Below, one piece after another: positions 37,448 to 48,400 of a DNA stretch of 64,000 nucleotides. Below the pieces are notes generated by a model. The model saw only the letters and a program-made list of their open reading frames with translations. It ran no database searches and was not told the DNA's origin. The position numbers were made by a program, and so were the translations under genes. This stretch comes from Bufo bufo. Its lineage: Eukaryota > Chordata > Amphibia > Anura > Bufonidae. Location: assembly GCF_905171765.1 (NCBI RefSeq), contig NC_053392.1:342085010-342149009 (forward strand), in the 5' to 3' direction. Positions within the stretch are counted from its first letter, which is position 1; each line of letters starts with the position of its first letter.

Positions 37448-37500
37448 CTGCCCGATCCCCTGAGGACGCCATATCCATGGCGAAACATGTCGGGGGGCAG
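37448..37500 (+). ncRNA. Hammerhead ribozyme motif, right arm
   Basis: Helix I strand ctgccc (37448-37453) and ccc (37457-37459); CTGAGGA (37460-37466); one extra C (37467); helix II GCCA/TGGC (37468-37471 and 37478-37481); GAAA (37482-37485); minimal helix III C-AT-G (37486-37489); TC with the predicted cut after C37491; and gggggg-cag (37492-37500), which pairs back to helix I. Minimal type I hammerheads are known in Penelope-like elements, where they process the transcript. The extra base before helix II departs from the standard form, so activity needs testing. Confidence 0.72.
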
Positions 37501-38107
37501 CATTTAGGTTTTTAGAACACAGAGGACCTTTCATGATGAGCGTGTGCTATAGAATAGCTAGTACCTAGTGCAGTAGGTGACTGCATCGCCAAAAGGCAGC
37601 ACAGCGAGAGACTGCACTGCCAAACGAATCAATCCAGGAGATAAGACAGGCAGCAGGCAGTCACCGCAGCATCTGCAGTACTAATCACGCCACAATACGG
37701 CGCCAATAGGCACCAAAATCAAGCAGCCCACCAACAATGCTATGAATTACTGTAGCAACAAGTGGATACATATATCCAATTCAGCATACTAAAAAGCAAC
37801 CAGCTAGCTGAATTAAGCTACAGTCACCATTGTCAAACGGCTGCTAGTTGATTAACTGATTAATTTCTTCAGAAAAGCACTGCTCAGGTCCACCAGTGTA
37901 AGTTTTAAATTTATAATTTAAGTAGGTTAGCAATAAGTTCATTCACTAATTATTAAATTTAATAAATAAAAGTTAATTTTTACTACAAATAACACCCAAA
38001 AAAATCAAAAAGTGTACGTCAAGAGTAGGCAACCAATAGTCTCACGACTAAATGTAAAATACAATAACAAGTGCCTCTACGTACGCTGGGTATACACCTA
38101 TGTAACA

Positions 38108-38485
38108 TTTGACTGTGGACGTTACATTTCCCTGGTGGCACACTGGGTGAACATTGTGGAGGCCGGGAGCGAGTCGTACCCTGGGAGGGCATAGGTGCTA
38201 CCGACGCCAAGGATTGCGGGCCCTACTTCCATCAGGGTTTCCGCCACCACCTATGTTAGTGGCTGCAACCCCCCCCCCCTTCTCCTCCTCTGCCTCCTCC
38301 TTCACTTCCACCTCTGAATTATCATCTTGCAGCACCAGTCAGACATCAGTCAGTAGCTGAAAGCACTGTAGCACTGCAGTGGCGAAGCAGCAACAGGCCG
38401 TGCCTAAACTGATCTGCTTAGGTGACAAACAGCACACCGCCGCAGAGCTGTGGCAGGGGATAAGGGACCAGACTGAGCTGTTAAA
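38108..38485 (+). pseudogene. hAT-A transposase, third part
   Basis: Continues after the Penelope-like insertion with FDCGRYISLVAHWVNIVEAG, matching GRYISLTAHWMNVVAAG of hAT-B right after its first catalytic Asp. It then decays through a low-complexity Ser/Cys/Pro region with several stops, and ends near LWQGIRDQTELLN (38451-38488). About 200 codons present in hAT-B at this point are missing before the next part at 50410. Confidence 0.75.
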
Positions 38486-38581
38486 TATTCAAAGCTGACC
38501 CATCAATACGTGTTGAGACACAGTACTCTAAGCATATGTACAAGTGGTCACATGGACCAATAATTGTCTCTTGGTTTACAC

Positions 38582-38712
38582 TAGTGTTGAGCGAACAGTT
38601 CGAGCATAGTTCGGGTCCGTACCGAATTTTGGGGTGTTCGTGACACGGACCCGAACCCGAACTTTTTCGTAAAAGTTCGGGTTCGGGTTTGTCGTTCGGC
38701 ATGTATTTTGGC
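38582..38712 (+). promoter_or_regulatory. Left end with clustered TTCGGG motifs
   Basis: Several TTCGGG or CCCGAA hexamers lie within the first 130 bp (for example 38611-38617, 38650-38665 and 38675-38690), in both orientations. hAT transposases of the Ac type bind clustered subterminal motifs, so these are candidate binding sites for the BED finger. The right end has a matching cluster. Confidence 0.6.
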
Positions 38713-38809
38713 GCATTTTGAAAGGCTGCAAAGCAGCCAATCAACATGCATCATACTACTTGCCCTAAGATGCCATCGCAGCCATGCCTACTATTGGCAA
38801 GGCTGTGAT

Positions 38810-38872
38810 TGGCCAATTGCAGCATGTGACTCAGCCTCTTTATAAGCTTGTGCGCACGTCGGGACGTGCTCA
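38810..38872 (+). promoter_or_regulatory. hAT-B promoter-like region
   Basis: gattggccaattg (38808-38820) holds a CCAAT motif on the minus strand. TATAAG (38841-38846) follows at promoter distance, then a GC-richer start region. A second TATA-like tataaaaaataat lies at 41731-41743, only about 45 bases before the ATG. Confidence 0.5.
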
Positions 38873-39399
38873 CTCCCGATGTGAATAGAACAGGGATAGA
38901 CGCAGCTGATGCTAGGGCGAGAATAGGCAGGGATAATTGAATAACTGGAAGCAAATTTCTCTCCTCCACCTGTGATTCATCTGAACAACTGCAGCTGAGC
39001 TGCTTTTTTGATAGGGATTGGCTATTTTTAGAGTGGCCAGAGTGATTTTTCCATCCACATGTACCTGGGCTGACCGCCGGCCGCCATTTTGCGACTTGTA
39101 GTGCTGCAGCAGAAGCTGCCACAGTGTGCATTCCAAAGCTCCAAACAAGTCAGACATCTACACCTGGGATTCAGACCAATAGCGATTTAGCAGCACAGTC
39201 CAAGGCTATTTTTTTTAAAGGTTGTGCAGACCATTTTGTGACACATGTTACTGGGCTGATAGGCGGCGGCCATCTTGGGACTAGTGCTGCAGCACAATCT
39301 CTCCCAACGTCCATTAATCACTTGTAATAGTGGTCTGTGCCATAGAAATCCTACATCAGGGACTTGGGTGTGCTTGTGTCACCCCTACTAATACCAGTC
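38873..39399 (+). other. hAT-B leader before the tandem array
   Basis: Between the TATA box and the array. Contains two related pieces, each with a ggcggccatcttg-like or gccgccattttgcgac phrase (39080-39100 and 39263-39277). No gene. Confidence 0.45.
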
Positions 39400-41727
39400 C
39401 ACCTGTAATCCATACAGTGAAAAGACTGAAAGTATTCCAGTGAGGGGATTTTTTTTATTTAAAAAAGGCCAAGTTAGTTTATCTGGCGTTCAATATACTA
39501 GATACAGTTAGGCCTGCGTTTCATACATCTGGAATTAGCAAACTAATGTGCTGGGGTTGGGAAAACATATATGTACCCATACTAGAATCTGTCAAAGAAA
39601 GCGGTACTCACATATAACAGTCATTCCATCTGTAATCCATACAGTCAAAAGACTGAAAGTATTCCAGTGAGGGAATTTTTTTTATTTAAAAAAGGCCAAG
39701 TTAGTTTATCTGGCGTTCAATATACTAGATACAGTTAGGCCTGCGTTTCATACATCTGGAATTAGCAAACTAATGTGCTGGGGTTGGGAAAACATATATG
39801 TACCCATACTAGAATCTGTCAAAGAAAGCGGTACTCACATATAACAGTCATTCCATCTGTAATCCATACAGTCAAAAGACTGAAAGTATTCCAGTGAGGG
39901 GATTTTTTTTATTTAAAAAAGGCCAAGTTAGTTTATCTGGCGTTCAATATACTAGATACAGTTAGGCCTGCGTTTCATACATCTGGAATTAGCAAACTAA
40001 TGTGCTGGGGTTGGGAAAACATATATGTACCCATACTAGAATCTGTCAAAGAAAGCGGTACTCACATATAACAGTCATTCCATCTGTAATCCATACAGTC
40101 AAAAGACTGAAAGTATTCCAGTGAGGGAATTTTTTTTATTTAAAAAAGGCCAAGTTAGTTTATCTGGCGTTCAATATACTAGATACAGTTAGGCCTGCGT
40201 TTCATACATCTGGAATTAGCAAACTAATGTGCTGGGGTTGGGAAAACATATATGTACCCATACTAGAATCTGTCAAAGAAAGCGGTACTCACATATAACA
40301 GTCATTCCATCTGTAATCCATACAGTCAAAAGACTGAAAGTATTCCAGTGAGGGAATTTTTTTTATTTAAAAAAGGCCAAGTTAGTTTATCTGGCGTTCA
40401 ATATACTAGATACAGTTAGGCCTGCGTTTCATACATCTGGAATTAGCAAACTAATGTGCTGGGGTTGGGAAAACATATATGTACCCATACTAGAATCTGT
40501 CAAAGAAAGCGGTACTCACATATAACAGTCATTCCATCTGTAATCCATACAGTCAAAAGACTGAAAGTATTCCAGTGAGGGAATTTTTATTTTATTTAAA
40601 AAAGGCCAAGTTAGTTTATCTGGCGTTCAATATACTAGATACAGTTAGGCCTGCGTTTCATACATCTGGAATTAGCAAACTAATGTGCTGGGGTTGGGAA
40701 AACATATATGTACCCATACTAGAATCTGTCAAAGAAAGCGGTACTCACATATAACAGTCATTCCATCTGTAATCCATACAGTCAAAAGACTGAAAGTATT
40801 CCAGTGAGGGAATTTTTTTTATTTAAAAAAGGCCAAGTTAGTTTATCTGGCGTTCAATATACTAGATACAGTTAGGCCTGCGTTTCATACATCTGGAATT
40901 AGCAAACTAATGTGCTGGGGTTGGGAAAACATATATGTACCCATACTAGAATCTGTCAAAGAAAGCAGTACTCACATATAACAGTCATTCCATCTGTAAT
41001 CCATACAGTCAAAAGATTGAAAGTATTCCAGTGAGGGAATTTTTTTTTTATTTAAAAAAGGCCAAGTTAGTTTATCTGGCGTTCAATATACTAGATACAG
41101 TTAGGCCTGCGTTTCATACATCTGGAATTAGCAAACTAATGTGCTGGGGTTGGGAAAACATATATGTACCCATACTAGAATCTGTCAAAGAAAGCGGTAC
41201 TCACATATAACAGTCATTCCATCTGTAATCCATACAGTCAAAAGACTGAAAGTATTCCAGTGAGGGAATTTTTTTTATTTAAAAAAGGCCAAGTTAGTTT
41301 ATCTGGCGTTCAATATACTAGATACAGTTAGGCCTGCGTTTCATACATCTGGAATTAGCAAACTAATGTGCTGGGGTTGGGAAAACATATATGTACCCAT
41401 ACTAGAATCTGTCAAAGAAAGCGGTACTCACATATAACAGTCATTCCATCTGTAATCCATACAGTCAAAAGACTGAAAGTATTCCAGTGAGGGAATTTTT
41501 ATTTTATTTAAAAAAGGCCAAGTTAGTTTATCTGGCGTTCAATATACTAGATACAGTTAGGCCTGCGTTTCATACATCTGGAATTAGCAAACTAATGTGC
41601 TGGGGTTGGGAAAACATATATGTACCCATACTAGAATCTGTCAAAGAAAGCGGTACTCACATATAACAGTCATTCCATCTGTAATCCATACAGTCAAAAG
41701 ACTGAAAGTATTCCAGTGAGGGGATTT
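39400..41727. repeat. 227-229-bp tandem array, 10 units plus partial
   Basis: The phrase catctgtaatccatacagt starts units at 39627, 39854, 40081, 40308, 40535, 40764, 40991, 41220, 41447 and 41676, with a variant first unit at 39400. Units differ mostly in the length of a T/AT tract (the 229-bp ones) and a few substitutions. The near-identity shows recent homogenisation. The array ends about 50 bp before the transposase ATG, so it would lie in the leader or act as repeated promoter/enhancer units. Confidence 0.97.
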
Positions 41728-41777
41728 TGCTTATAAAAAATAATATATTTCATTGTGGTGCGAGTTGAATCGCAACA

Positions 41778-44700
41778 ATGAAGAAAAATACTATTAAGGG
41801 ACGAGGACGCGGTCGTGGTGGTGTCCGTGGAGCCTCTGTTTCTGGTAGAGGACGTGGCCGTTCGGCCCCAGGCGCACACAGTAGGGAACGAACTCCCTCA
41901 ACTAGCCGGCAGAATGTACCGCAATATCTCGTGGGGCCCAATGCCGCTCTTAGGATGGTAAGGCCTGAGCAGGTACAGGCATTAATCGATTGGGTGGCCG
42001 ACAGTGCTTCCAGCACGTTCACCACATGGTCTTCCACCCAGTCTTCTGCGGAAAGCGCACAGGTGGCACCTGAAAACCAAGCCCATCAGTCTGTCACATC
42101 ACCCCCAAGCATATCAGGGAAACGGTCTGAGCCACAAGTTATGCAGCAGTCTCTTCTTCTGTTTGAAGACTCTGCTTCCAGGGTTTCCCAGGGGCGTCCA
42201 CCTAGCCCTTCCCCAGTGGAGGAAGACATACCATGCACTGACGCACAACCACTTATGTCTCCAGATGAAGAGGACATGGGAATACCACCACAGCAGAGTC
42301 ACCGACTCTCTGATGATGACGAAACACAGGTGCCCACTGCCGCGTCTTTTTGCAGTGTGCAGACTGAACAGGAGGAGGTCAGGGAGGGAGACTGGATGGA
42401 AGACGATGCAGAGGATGATGAGGTCTTAGACCCCACATGGACTGAAGGTCGTGGCGATGACTTTCACAGTTCAGAGGAAGAGGTAGTGGTGAGACCGAGA
42501 CAACAGCGAAGCCAAAGAGGGAGCAGGGGGCCAAAGCAGACGAGCCGCCGCCCCCAGAGTTCGCCTGCTACTGGACATCGCCAACAGGGACCCAGCCCCA
42601 CAAAGGCAGCTTCAAAGAGTTCCCTGGCATGGCACTTCTTTAAACAATGTCCTACCGACAAGACCCGAGTGACTTGCACGCTCTGCCATCAGAGCCTGAG
42701 GCGAGGCATTAACGTTCTGAACCTCAGCACAACCTGCATGACCAGGCATCTACATGCAAAGCATGAACTGCAGTGGGGTACACACCTTAAAAACCAGGCA
42801 CTCGCTGAGGCTCCCCCTGCTCCCTCTACCGCTGCTGCCTCGGCTTCCGCCTCGAGAGGAATGTTGCCACCTGCCGAGCAGCAAACAGAGGATGTGCCAC
42901 CGACACCACCACCACCGCCACCGTCAACTAGCGTCTCCACTATATCACACAGCAGCGTTCAGCTCTCAATATCTCAAACCTTAGAGAGGAAGCGCAAATT
43001 CCCCCCGAGTCACCCTCGAGCCCTTGGCCTGAACGCCAGCATTTCTAAACTGCTGGCCTTTGAAATGCTGTCATTCCGGCTGGTGGACACAGACAGCTTC
43101 AAACAGCTGATGGCCATGGCTGTCCCGCAGTATGTGGTTCCCAGCCGCCACTACTTCTCCAAGACAGCCGTGCCTTCCCTGCACATGCAAGTGTCCGATA
43201 AAATCAAGTGTGCACTGCGCAACGCCATTTGTGGCAAGGTCCACCTAACCACAGATACGTGGACCAGTAAGCACGGCCAGGGACGCTATATCTCACTAAC
43301 TGCACACTGGATGAATGTAGTGGCGGCTGGGCCCCCGGCGGACAGTTCCTTGGCGCACGTCCTTCCGCCCCCTAGGATCGCAAGGCATCATTCTCTGCCT
43401 CCTGTAGCCTCCTCCTCCTACTCGGCTTCCTCCTCCACTGCTTCCACCAGCTCATCCGGTCAGCCACACACCTTCACCACCAACTTCAGCACAGCCCGGG
43501 GTAAACGTCAGCAGGCCATTCTGAAACTCATATGTTTGGGGGACAGGCCCCACAGCGCAAAGGAGTTGTGGCGGGGTATTGAACAACAGACCGACGAGTG
43601 GTTTCTGCCGGTGGGCCTCAAGCCAGGCCTGGTGGTATGCGATAATGGGCGAAATCTCGTGGCAGCTCTGGGACTAGCCGGTTTGACGCACATCCCTTGC
43701 CTGGCGCATGTGCTGAACTTGGTGGTGCAGAGGTTCATTCACCACTACCCCAACATGTCAGAGCTGCTGCATAAAGTGCGGGCCGTCTGTGCGCGCTTCC
43801 GCCGTTCACATCCTGCCGCTGCTCGCCTGTCTGCGCTACAGCGGAACTTCGGCCTTCCCGCTCACCGCCTCATATGCGACGTGCCCACCCGGTGGAACTT
43901 CACCTTGCACATGCTGGAGAGACTGTGCGAGCAGCAGCAGGCCATAGTGGAGTTTCAGCTGCAGCACGCTCGCGTCAGTCGTACTGCCGAACAGCACCAC
44001 TTCACCACCAATGATTGGGCCTCCATGCGAGACCTGTGTGCCCTGCTGCGCTGTTTCGAGTACTCCACCAACATGGCCAGTGGCGATGACACTGTTATCA
44101 GCGTTACAATACCACTTCTATGTCTCCTTGAGAAAACACTTAGGGCAATGATGTTAGAGGAGGTGGCCCAGGTGGAGGAGGAGGAGGAGGATGAGGGCTC
44201 GTTTCTAACACTTTCGGGCCAGTCTGTTCGAAGTGGCTCAGAGGGAGGTTTGTTTAAGCAGCAGAGGACAGGTTCACAAGTCGCCAGCCAAGGCACTGTA
44301 CTGGAGGACGAGGAGGATGAGGAGGAGGAGGTGGAGGGGGACGAGGATGACGCAAGTTCACAGCGGGGTGGCAGCCCAGGCCCATCACTGGTGCGTGGCT
44401 GGGGGGATACGGTGGACGATGACGATACGCCTCCCACAGAGGACAGCTTGTCCTTACCCATGGGTAGCCTGGCCCACATGAGCGAATATATGCTCCAATG
44501 CCTGCGCAACGACAGCAGAGTTGCCCACGTTTTAACGTGTGCAGACTACTGGGTGGCCACCCTGCTGGATCCCCGGTATAAAGACAATGTGCCCACTTTA
44601 ATTCCTCAACTGGAGCGCGACCGTAAGATGCGCGAGTACAAGCGCACGCTGATAGAGGCGCTCTTGAGAGCATTCCCACATGTCACAGGGGAACAGGTGG

Positions 44701-45164
44701 AAGGTGAAGGCAGAGGAGTGGCAAGAGGTCGCCAACGCAGCTGTGTCACGGCCAGCTCATCTGAGGGCAGGGTTAGCATGGCAGAAATGTGGAAAAGTTT
44801 TGTCTCCATGCCACAGCTATCTGCACCGACACCTGATACGGAACGTGTTAGCAGGAGGCAGCATTTCACTAACATGGTTGAACAGTATGTCTGCACACCC
44901 CTCCACATCCTGACGGATGGTTCGGCCCCATTCAACTACTGGGTTTCGAAATTGTCCACGTGGCCAGAGTTAGCATGTTATGCCTTGGAGGTGCTTTCCT
45001 GCCCGGCGGCCAGCGTTTTATCTGAACGCGTATTCAGCACGGCAGGGGGCGTCATTACTGACAAGCGCAGCCGCCTGTCCACAGCCAACGTGGACAAGCT
45101 GACCTTCATAAAGATGAACCAGGCATGGATCCCACAGGACCTGTCCCTCCCTTGTGCAGAGTAG
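41778..45164 (+). CDS. hAT transposase with BED zinc finger, intact
   Basis: An unbroken frame of 1,128 residues. Residues 1-30 are GRGRGR-rich, probably for nuclear entry or DNA contact. A Ser/Pro/acidic region follows. A BED finger is at about 283-336 (CTLCHQSLRRGIN, then TRHLHAKH). The RNase H-like core has TTDTWTS with Asp493, and VVCDNGRNLV with Asp622 followed by CLAHVLNLVVQ. An insertion rich in Glu/Asp lies at about 795-870. The C-terminal hAT dimerisation domain is at about 1048-1118 (NYWVSKLSTWPELA, then CPAASVLSERVFSTAGG). The third catalytic Glu was not assigned. Such enzymes excise the element through hairpin flanks and leave 8-bp duplications, as seen here. The ATG at 41778 follows the array closely. 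The protein is long for the family because of its low-complexity segments. No stop or frameshift was seen. Confidence 0.95.
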   Translation: MKKNTIKGRGRGRGGVRGASVSGRGRGRSAPGAHSRERTPSTSRQNVPQYLVGPNAALRMVRPEQVQALIDWVADSASSTFTTWSSTQSSAESAQVAPENQAHQSVTSPPSISGKRSEPQVMQQSLLLFEDSASRVSQGRPPSPSPVEEDIPCTDAQPLMSPDEEDMGIPPQQSHRLSDDDETQVPTAASFCSVQTEQEEVREGDWMEDDAEDDEVLDPTWTEGRGDDFHSSEEEVVVRPRQQRSQRGSRGPKQTSRRPQSSPATGHRQQGPSPTKAASKSSLAWHFFKQCPTDKTRVTCTLCHQSLRRGINVLNLSTTCMTRHLHAKHELQWGTHLKNQALAEAPPAPSTAAASASASRGMLPPAEQQTEDVPPTPPPPPPSTSVSTISHSSVQLSISQTLERKRKFPPSHPRALGLNASISKLLAFEMLSFRLVDTDSFKQLMAMAVPQYVVPSRHYFSKTAVPSLHMQVSDKIKCALRNAICGKVHLTTDTWTSKHGQGRYISLTAHWMNVVAAGPPADSSLAHVLPPPRIARHHSLPPVASSSYSASSSTASTSSSGQPHTFTTNFSTARGKRQQAILKLICLGDRPHSAKELWRGIEQQTDEWFLPVGLKPGLVVCDNGRNLVAALGLAGLTHIPCLAHVLNLVVQRFIHHYPNMSELLHKVRAVCARFRRSHPAAARLSALQRNFGLPAHRLICDVPTRWNFTLHMLERLCEQQQAIVEFQLQHARVSRTAEQHHFTTNDWASMRDLCALLRCFEYSTNMASGDDTVISVTIPLLCLLEKTLRAMMLEEVAQVEEEEEDEGSFLTLSGQSVRSGSEGGLFKQQRTGSQVASQGTVLEDEEDEEEEVEGDEDDASSQRGGSPGPSLVRGWGDTVDDDDTPPTEDSLSLPMGSLAHMSEYMLQCLRNDSRVAHVLTCADYWVATLLDPRYKDNVPTLIPQLERDRKMREYKRTLIEALLRAFPHVTGEQVEGEGRGVARGRQRSCVTASSSEGRVSMAEMWKSFVSMPQLSAPTPDTERVSRRQHFTNMVEQYVCTPLHILTDGSAPFNYWVSKLSTWPELACYALEVLSCPAASVLSERVFSTAGGVITDKRSRLSTANVDKLTFIKMNQAWIPQDLSLPCAE

Positions 45165-45380
45165 TCCTTATTAACTGCCTAAAACATGTCTTGTTGTGCT
45201 ACGGGCCACTTCTTTATTTGATACAAATTTTATGAAACCCACAGTTGAATGAAACTCTTCTCTGTCTGGGCGCCGGGGCCTAACCAGATGAAAGTGGCCG
45301 GTTAAACTAACAGGTGACATGAAGCCATAACCTCTGCCATGCTACCTCTGTCTTCTGTCTGGGTGCTGAGGCCTAAGTCA

Positions 45381-45386
45381 AATAAA
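45381..45386 (+). terminator. Candidate polyadenylation signal of hAT-B
   Basis: The first AATAAA after the transposase stop, about 215 bases downstream and at the beginning of the 93-bp array region. No downstream GT-rich element was evaluated. Confidence 0.35.
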
Positions 45387-45439
45387 GCGGTCTTCTGCTG
45401 TGCTGGGGGATATGAAGCTAATCTCTGACCTCTCTCCTC

Positions 45440-48400
45440 TGTCTGGGTCCAAAGGCCTAAATCACTGAAAGAGGCCTTCTCCTGTGGTGTGTGATATGAT
45501 GCCAGAATATGTGCTGTGGGGCCTCTCTCCTCTTCCTGGGTGCAGGGGTCAAATAAACTAAATTGTGGCCTACTCCTGTGGTGGTTGATATGATGCCTGA
45601 TTCTCTGATGTGGAACCTCTCTCCTCTGTTTGGGTGAAGGGGTCAAAGTAACTAAATGGTGGCTTCTCCTGTGGTGGCTGATATGATGCCAGAATATGTG
45701 CTGTGGTGCCTCTCTCCTCTTCCTGGGTGCAGGGGTCAAAGTAACTAAATGGTGGCTTCTCCTGTGGTGGCTGATATGATGCCAGAATATGTGCTGTGGG
45801 GCCTCTCTCCTCTTCCTGGGTGCAGGGGTCAAAGTAACTCAATGGTGGCTTCTCCTGTGGTGGCTGATATGATGCCAGAATATGTGCTGTGGTGCCTCTC
45901 TCCTCTGTCTGGGTCCAAAGGCCTAAATCACTGAAAGAGGCCTTCTCCTGTGGTGTGTGATATGATGCCTGAATATGTGCTGTGGTGCCTCTCTCCTCTT
46001 CCTGGGTGCGGGGGTCAAAGTAACTCAATGGTGGCTTCTCCTGTGGTGGCTGATATGATGCCAGAATATGTGCTGTGGTGCCTCTCTCCTCTTCCTGGGT
46101 GCGGGGGTCAAAGTAACTCAATGGTGGCTTCTCCTGTGGTGGCTGATATGATGCCAGAATATGTGCTGTGGTGCCTCTCTCCTCTTCCTGGGTGCGGGGG
46201 TCAAAGTAACTCAATGGTGGCTTCTCGTGTGGTGGCTGATATGATGCCAGAATATGTGCTGTGGTGCCTCTCTCCTCTTCCTGGGTGCGGGGGTCAAAGT
46301 AACTCAATGGTGGCTTCTCCTGTGGTGGCTGATATGATGCCAGAATATGTGCTGTGGGGCCTCTCTCCTCTTCCTGGGTGCAGGGGTCAAAGTAACTCAA
46401 TGGTGGCTTCTCCTGTGGTGGTTAGTATGATGCCAGAATATGTGCTGTGGGGCCTCTCTCCTCTTCCTGGGTGCAGGGGTCAAAGTAACTCAATGGTGGC
46501 TTCTCCTGTGGTGGCTGATATGATGCCAGAATATGTGCTGTGGTGCCTCTCTCCTCTTCCTGGGTGCGGGGGTCAAAGTAACTCAATGGTGGCTTCTCCT
46601 GTGGTGGCTGATATGATGCCAGAATATGTGCTGTGGGGCCTCTCTCCTCTTCCTGGGTGCAGGGGTCAAAGTAACTTAATGGTGGCTTCTCCTGTGGTGG
46701 CTGATATGATGCCAGAATATGTGCTGTGGTGCCTCTCTCCTCTTCCTGGGTGCGGGGGTCAAAGTAACTCAATGGTGGCTTCTCCTGTGGTGGCTGATAT
46801 GATGCCAGAATATGTGCTGTGGGGCCTCTCTCCTCTTCCTGGGTGCAGGGGTCAAAGTAACTCAATGGTGGCTTCTCCTGTGCTGATTGATATAAAGCTG
46901 ATGGTTGTGCCATCTGACATGGTTGCCAGGGTCTGATTCAATGGGGGCCTACTCCTGTGGTGGGTGATCTAAATGCCTGATTCTCTGCTGTGAAACCTCT
47001 CTCCTCCGTCTGGGTGTAGGGGTCAAAGTCTTTCAAAGTCGCCTTCTCCTGTGCCGATTGATATGAAGCTGATGGTTGTGCCATCTGACATGGTTGCCGG
47101 GGTCCCATTAAATTGTGGCCTACTCCTGTGGTGGTTGATATGATGCCTGATTCTCTGATGTGGAACCTCTCTCCTCTGTTTGGGTGAAGGGGTCAAAGTA
47201 ACTAAATGGTGGCTTCTCCTGTGGTGGCTGATATGATGCCAGAATATGTGCTGTGGGGCCTCTCTCCTCTTCCTGGGTGCAGGGGTCAAAGTAACTCAAT
47301 GGTGGCTTCTCCTGTGCTGATTGATATAAAGCTGATGGTTGTGCCATCTGACATGGTTGCCAGGGTCTGATTCAATGGGGGCCTACTCCTGTGGTGGGTG
47401 ATCTAAATGCCTGATTCTCTGCTGTGAAACCTCTCTCCTCCGTCTGGGTGTAGGGGTCAAAGTCTTTCAAAGTCGCCTTCTCCTGTGCTGATTGATATGA
47501 AGCTGATGGTTGTGCCATCTGACATGGTTGCCGGGGTCCCATTAAATTGTGGCCTACTCCTGTGGTGGTTGATATGATGCCTGATTCTCTGATGTGGAAC
47601 CTCTCTCCTCTGTTTGGGTGAAGGGGTCAAAGTAACTAAATGGTGGCTTCTCCTGTGGTGGCTGATATGATGCCAGAATATGTGCTGTGAGGCCTCTCTC
47701 CTCTTCCTGGGTGCAGGGGTCAAAGTAACTCAATGGTGGCTTCTCCTGTGGTGGCTGATATGATGCCAGAATATGTGCTGTGGTGCCTCTCTCCTCTTCC
47801 TGGGTGCGGGGGTCAAAGTAACTCAATGGTGGCTTCTCCTGTGGTGGCTGATATGATGCCAGAATATGTGCTGTGGTGCCTCTCTCCTCTTCCTGGGTGC
47901 GGGGGTCAAAGTAACTCAATGGTGGCTTCTCCTGTGGTGGCTGATATGATGCCAGAATATGTGCTGTGGTGCCTCTCTCCTCTTCTTGGGTGCAGGGGTC
48001 AAAGTAACTAAATGGTGGCTTCTCCTGTGGTGGTTGATATGATGCCTGATTCTCTGCTGTGAAACCTCTCTCCTCCATCTGGGTGTAGGGGTCAAAGTCT
48101 TTCAAAGTCGCCTTCTCCTGTGCTGATTGATATAAAGCTGATGGTTGTGCCATCTGACATGGTTGCCAGGGTCTGATTCAATGGGGGCCTACTCCTGTGG
48201 TGGGTGATCTAAATGCCTGATTCTCTGCTGTGAAACCTCTCTCCTCCGTCTGGGTGTAGGGGTCAAAGTCTTTCAAAGTCGCCTTCTCCTGTGCTGATTG
48301 ATATGAAGCTGATGGTTGTGCCATCTGACATGGTTGCCGGGGTCCCATTAAATTGTGGCCTACTCCTGTGGTGGTTGATATGATGCCTGATTCTCTGATG

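Larger units (their letters stand above)
35730..38041 (-). repeat. Right arm of 2,312-bp inverted repeat
   Basis: Inverse copy of 32186-34497. Here the ORF1 start lies on the minus strand (from 36305 down) and the hammerhead motif lies on the plus strand (37448-37500). Confidence 0.93.
32189..38107 (+). mobile_element. Penelope-like element with 2.3-kb inverted arms
   Basis: A 13-bp direct duplication, tttgactgtggac, flanks the insertion (32176-32188 and 38108-38120). Inside, 32186-34497 is repeated in inverse orientation as 35730-38041. All paired positions sum to 70227, so there is no length difference between arms, and the translated frames checked are identical. The spacer (34498-35729) holds the rest of ORF1 and the start of the reverse transcriptase, which then runs into the inverted arm. 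A 26-base piece at 38082-38107 repeats 33805-33830 in direct orientation. This looks like a complex retrotransposition product with an inverted 5' copy; an assembly error is the main alternative. Confidence 0.88.

Noticed and set aside
39400..41727. Possible centromeric or chromosomal satellite
   Set aside because: The array lies wholly inside hAT-B, between its promoter and ORF, so it belongs to the element.
42004..44935. Secondary frames opposite or shifted to the hAT-B transposase
   Set aside because: Shadows of the GC-rich transposase coding sequence.
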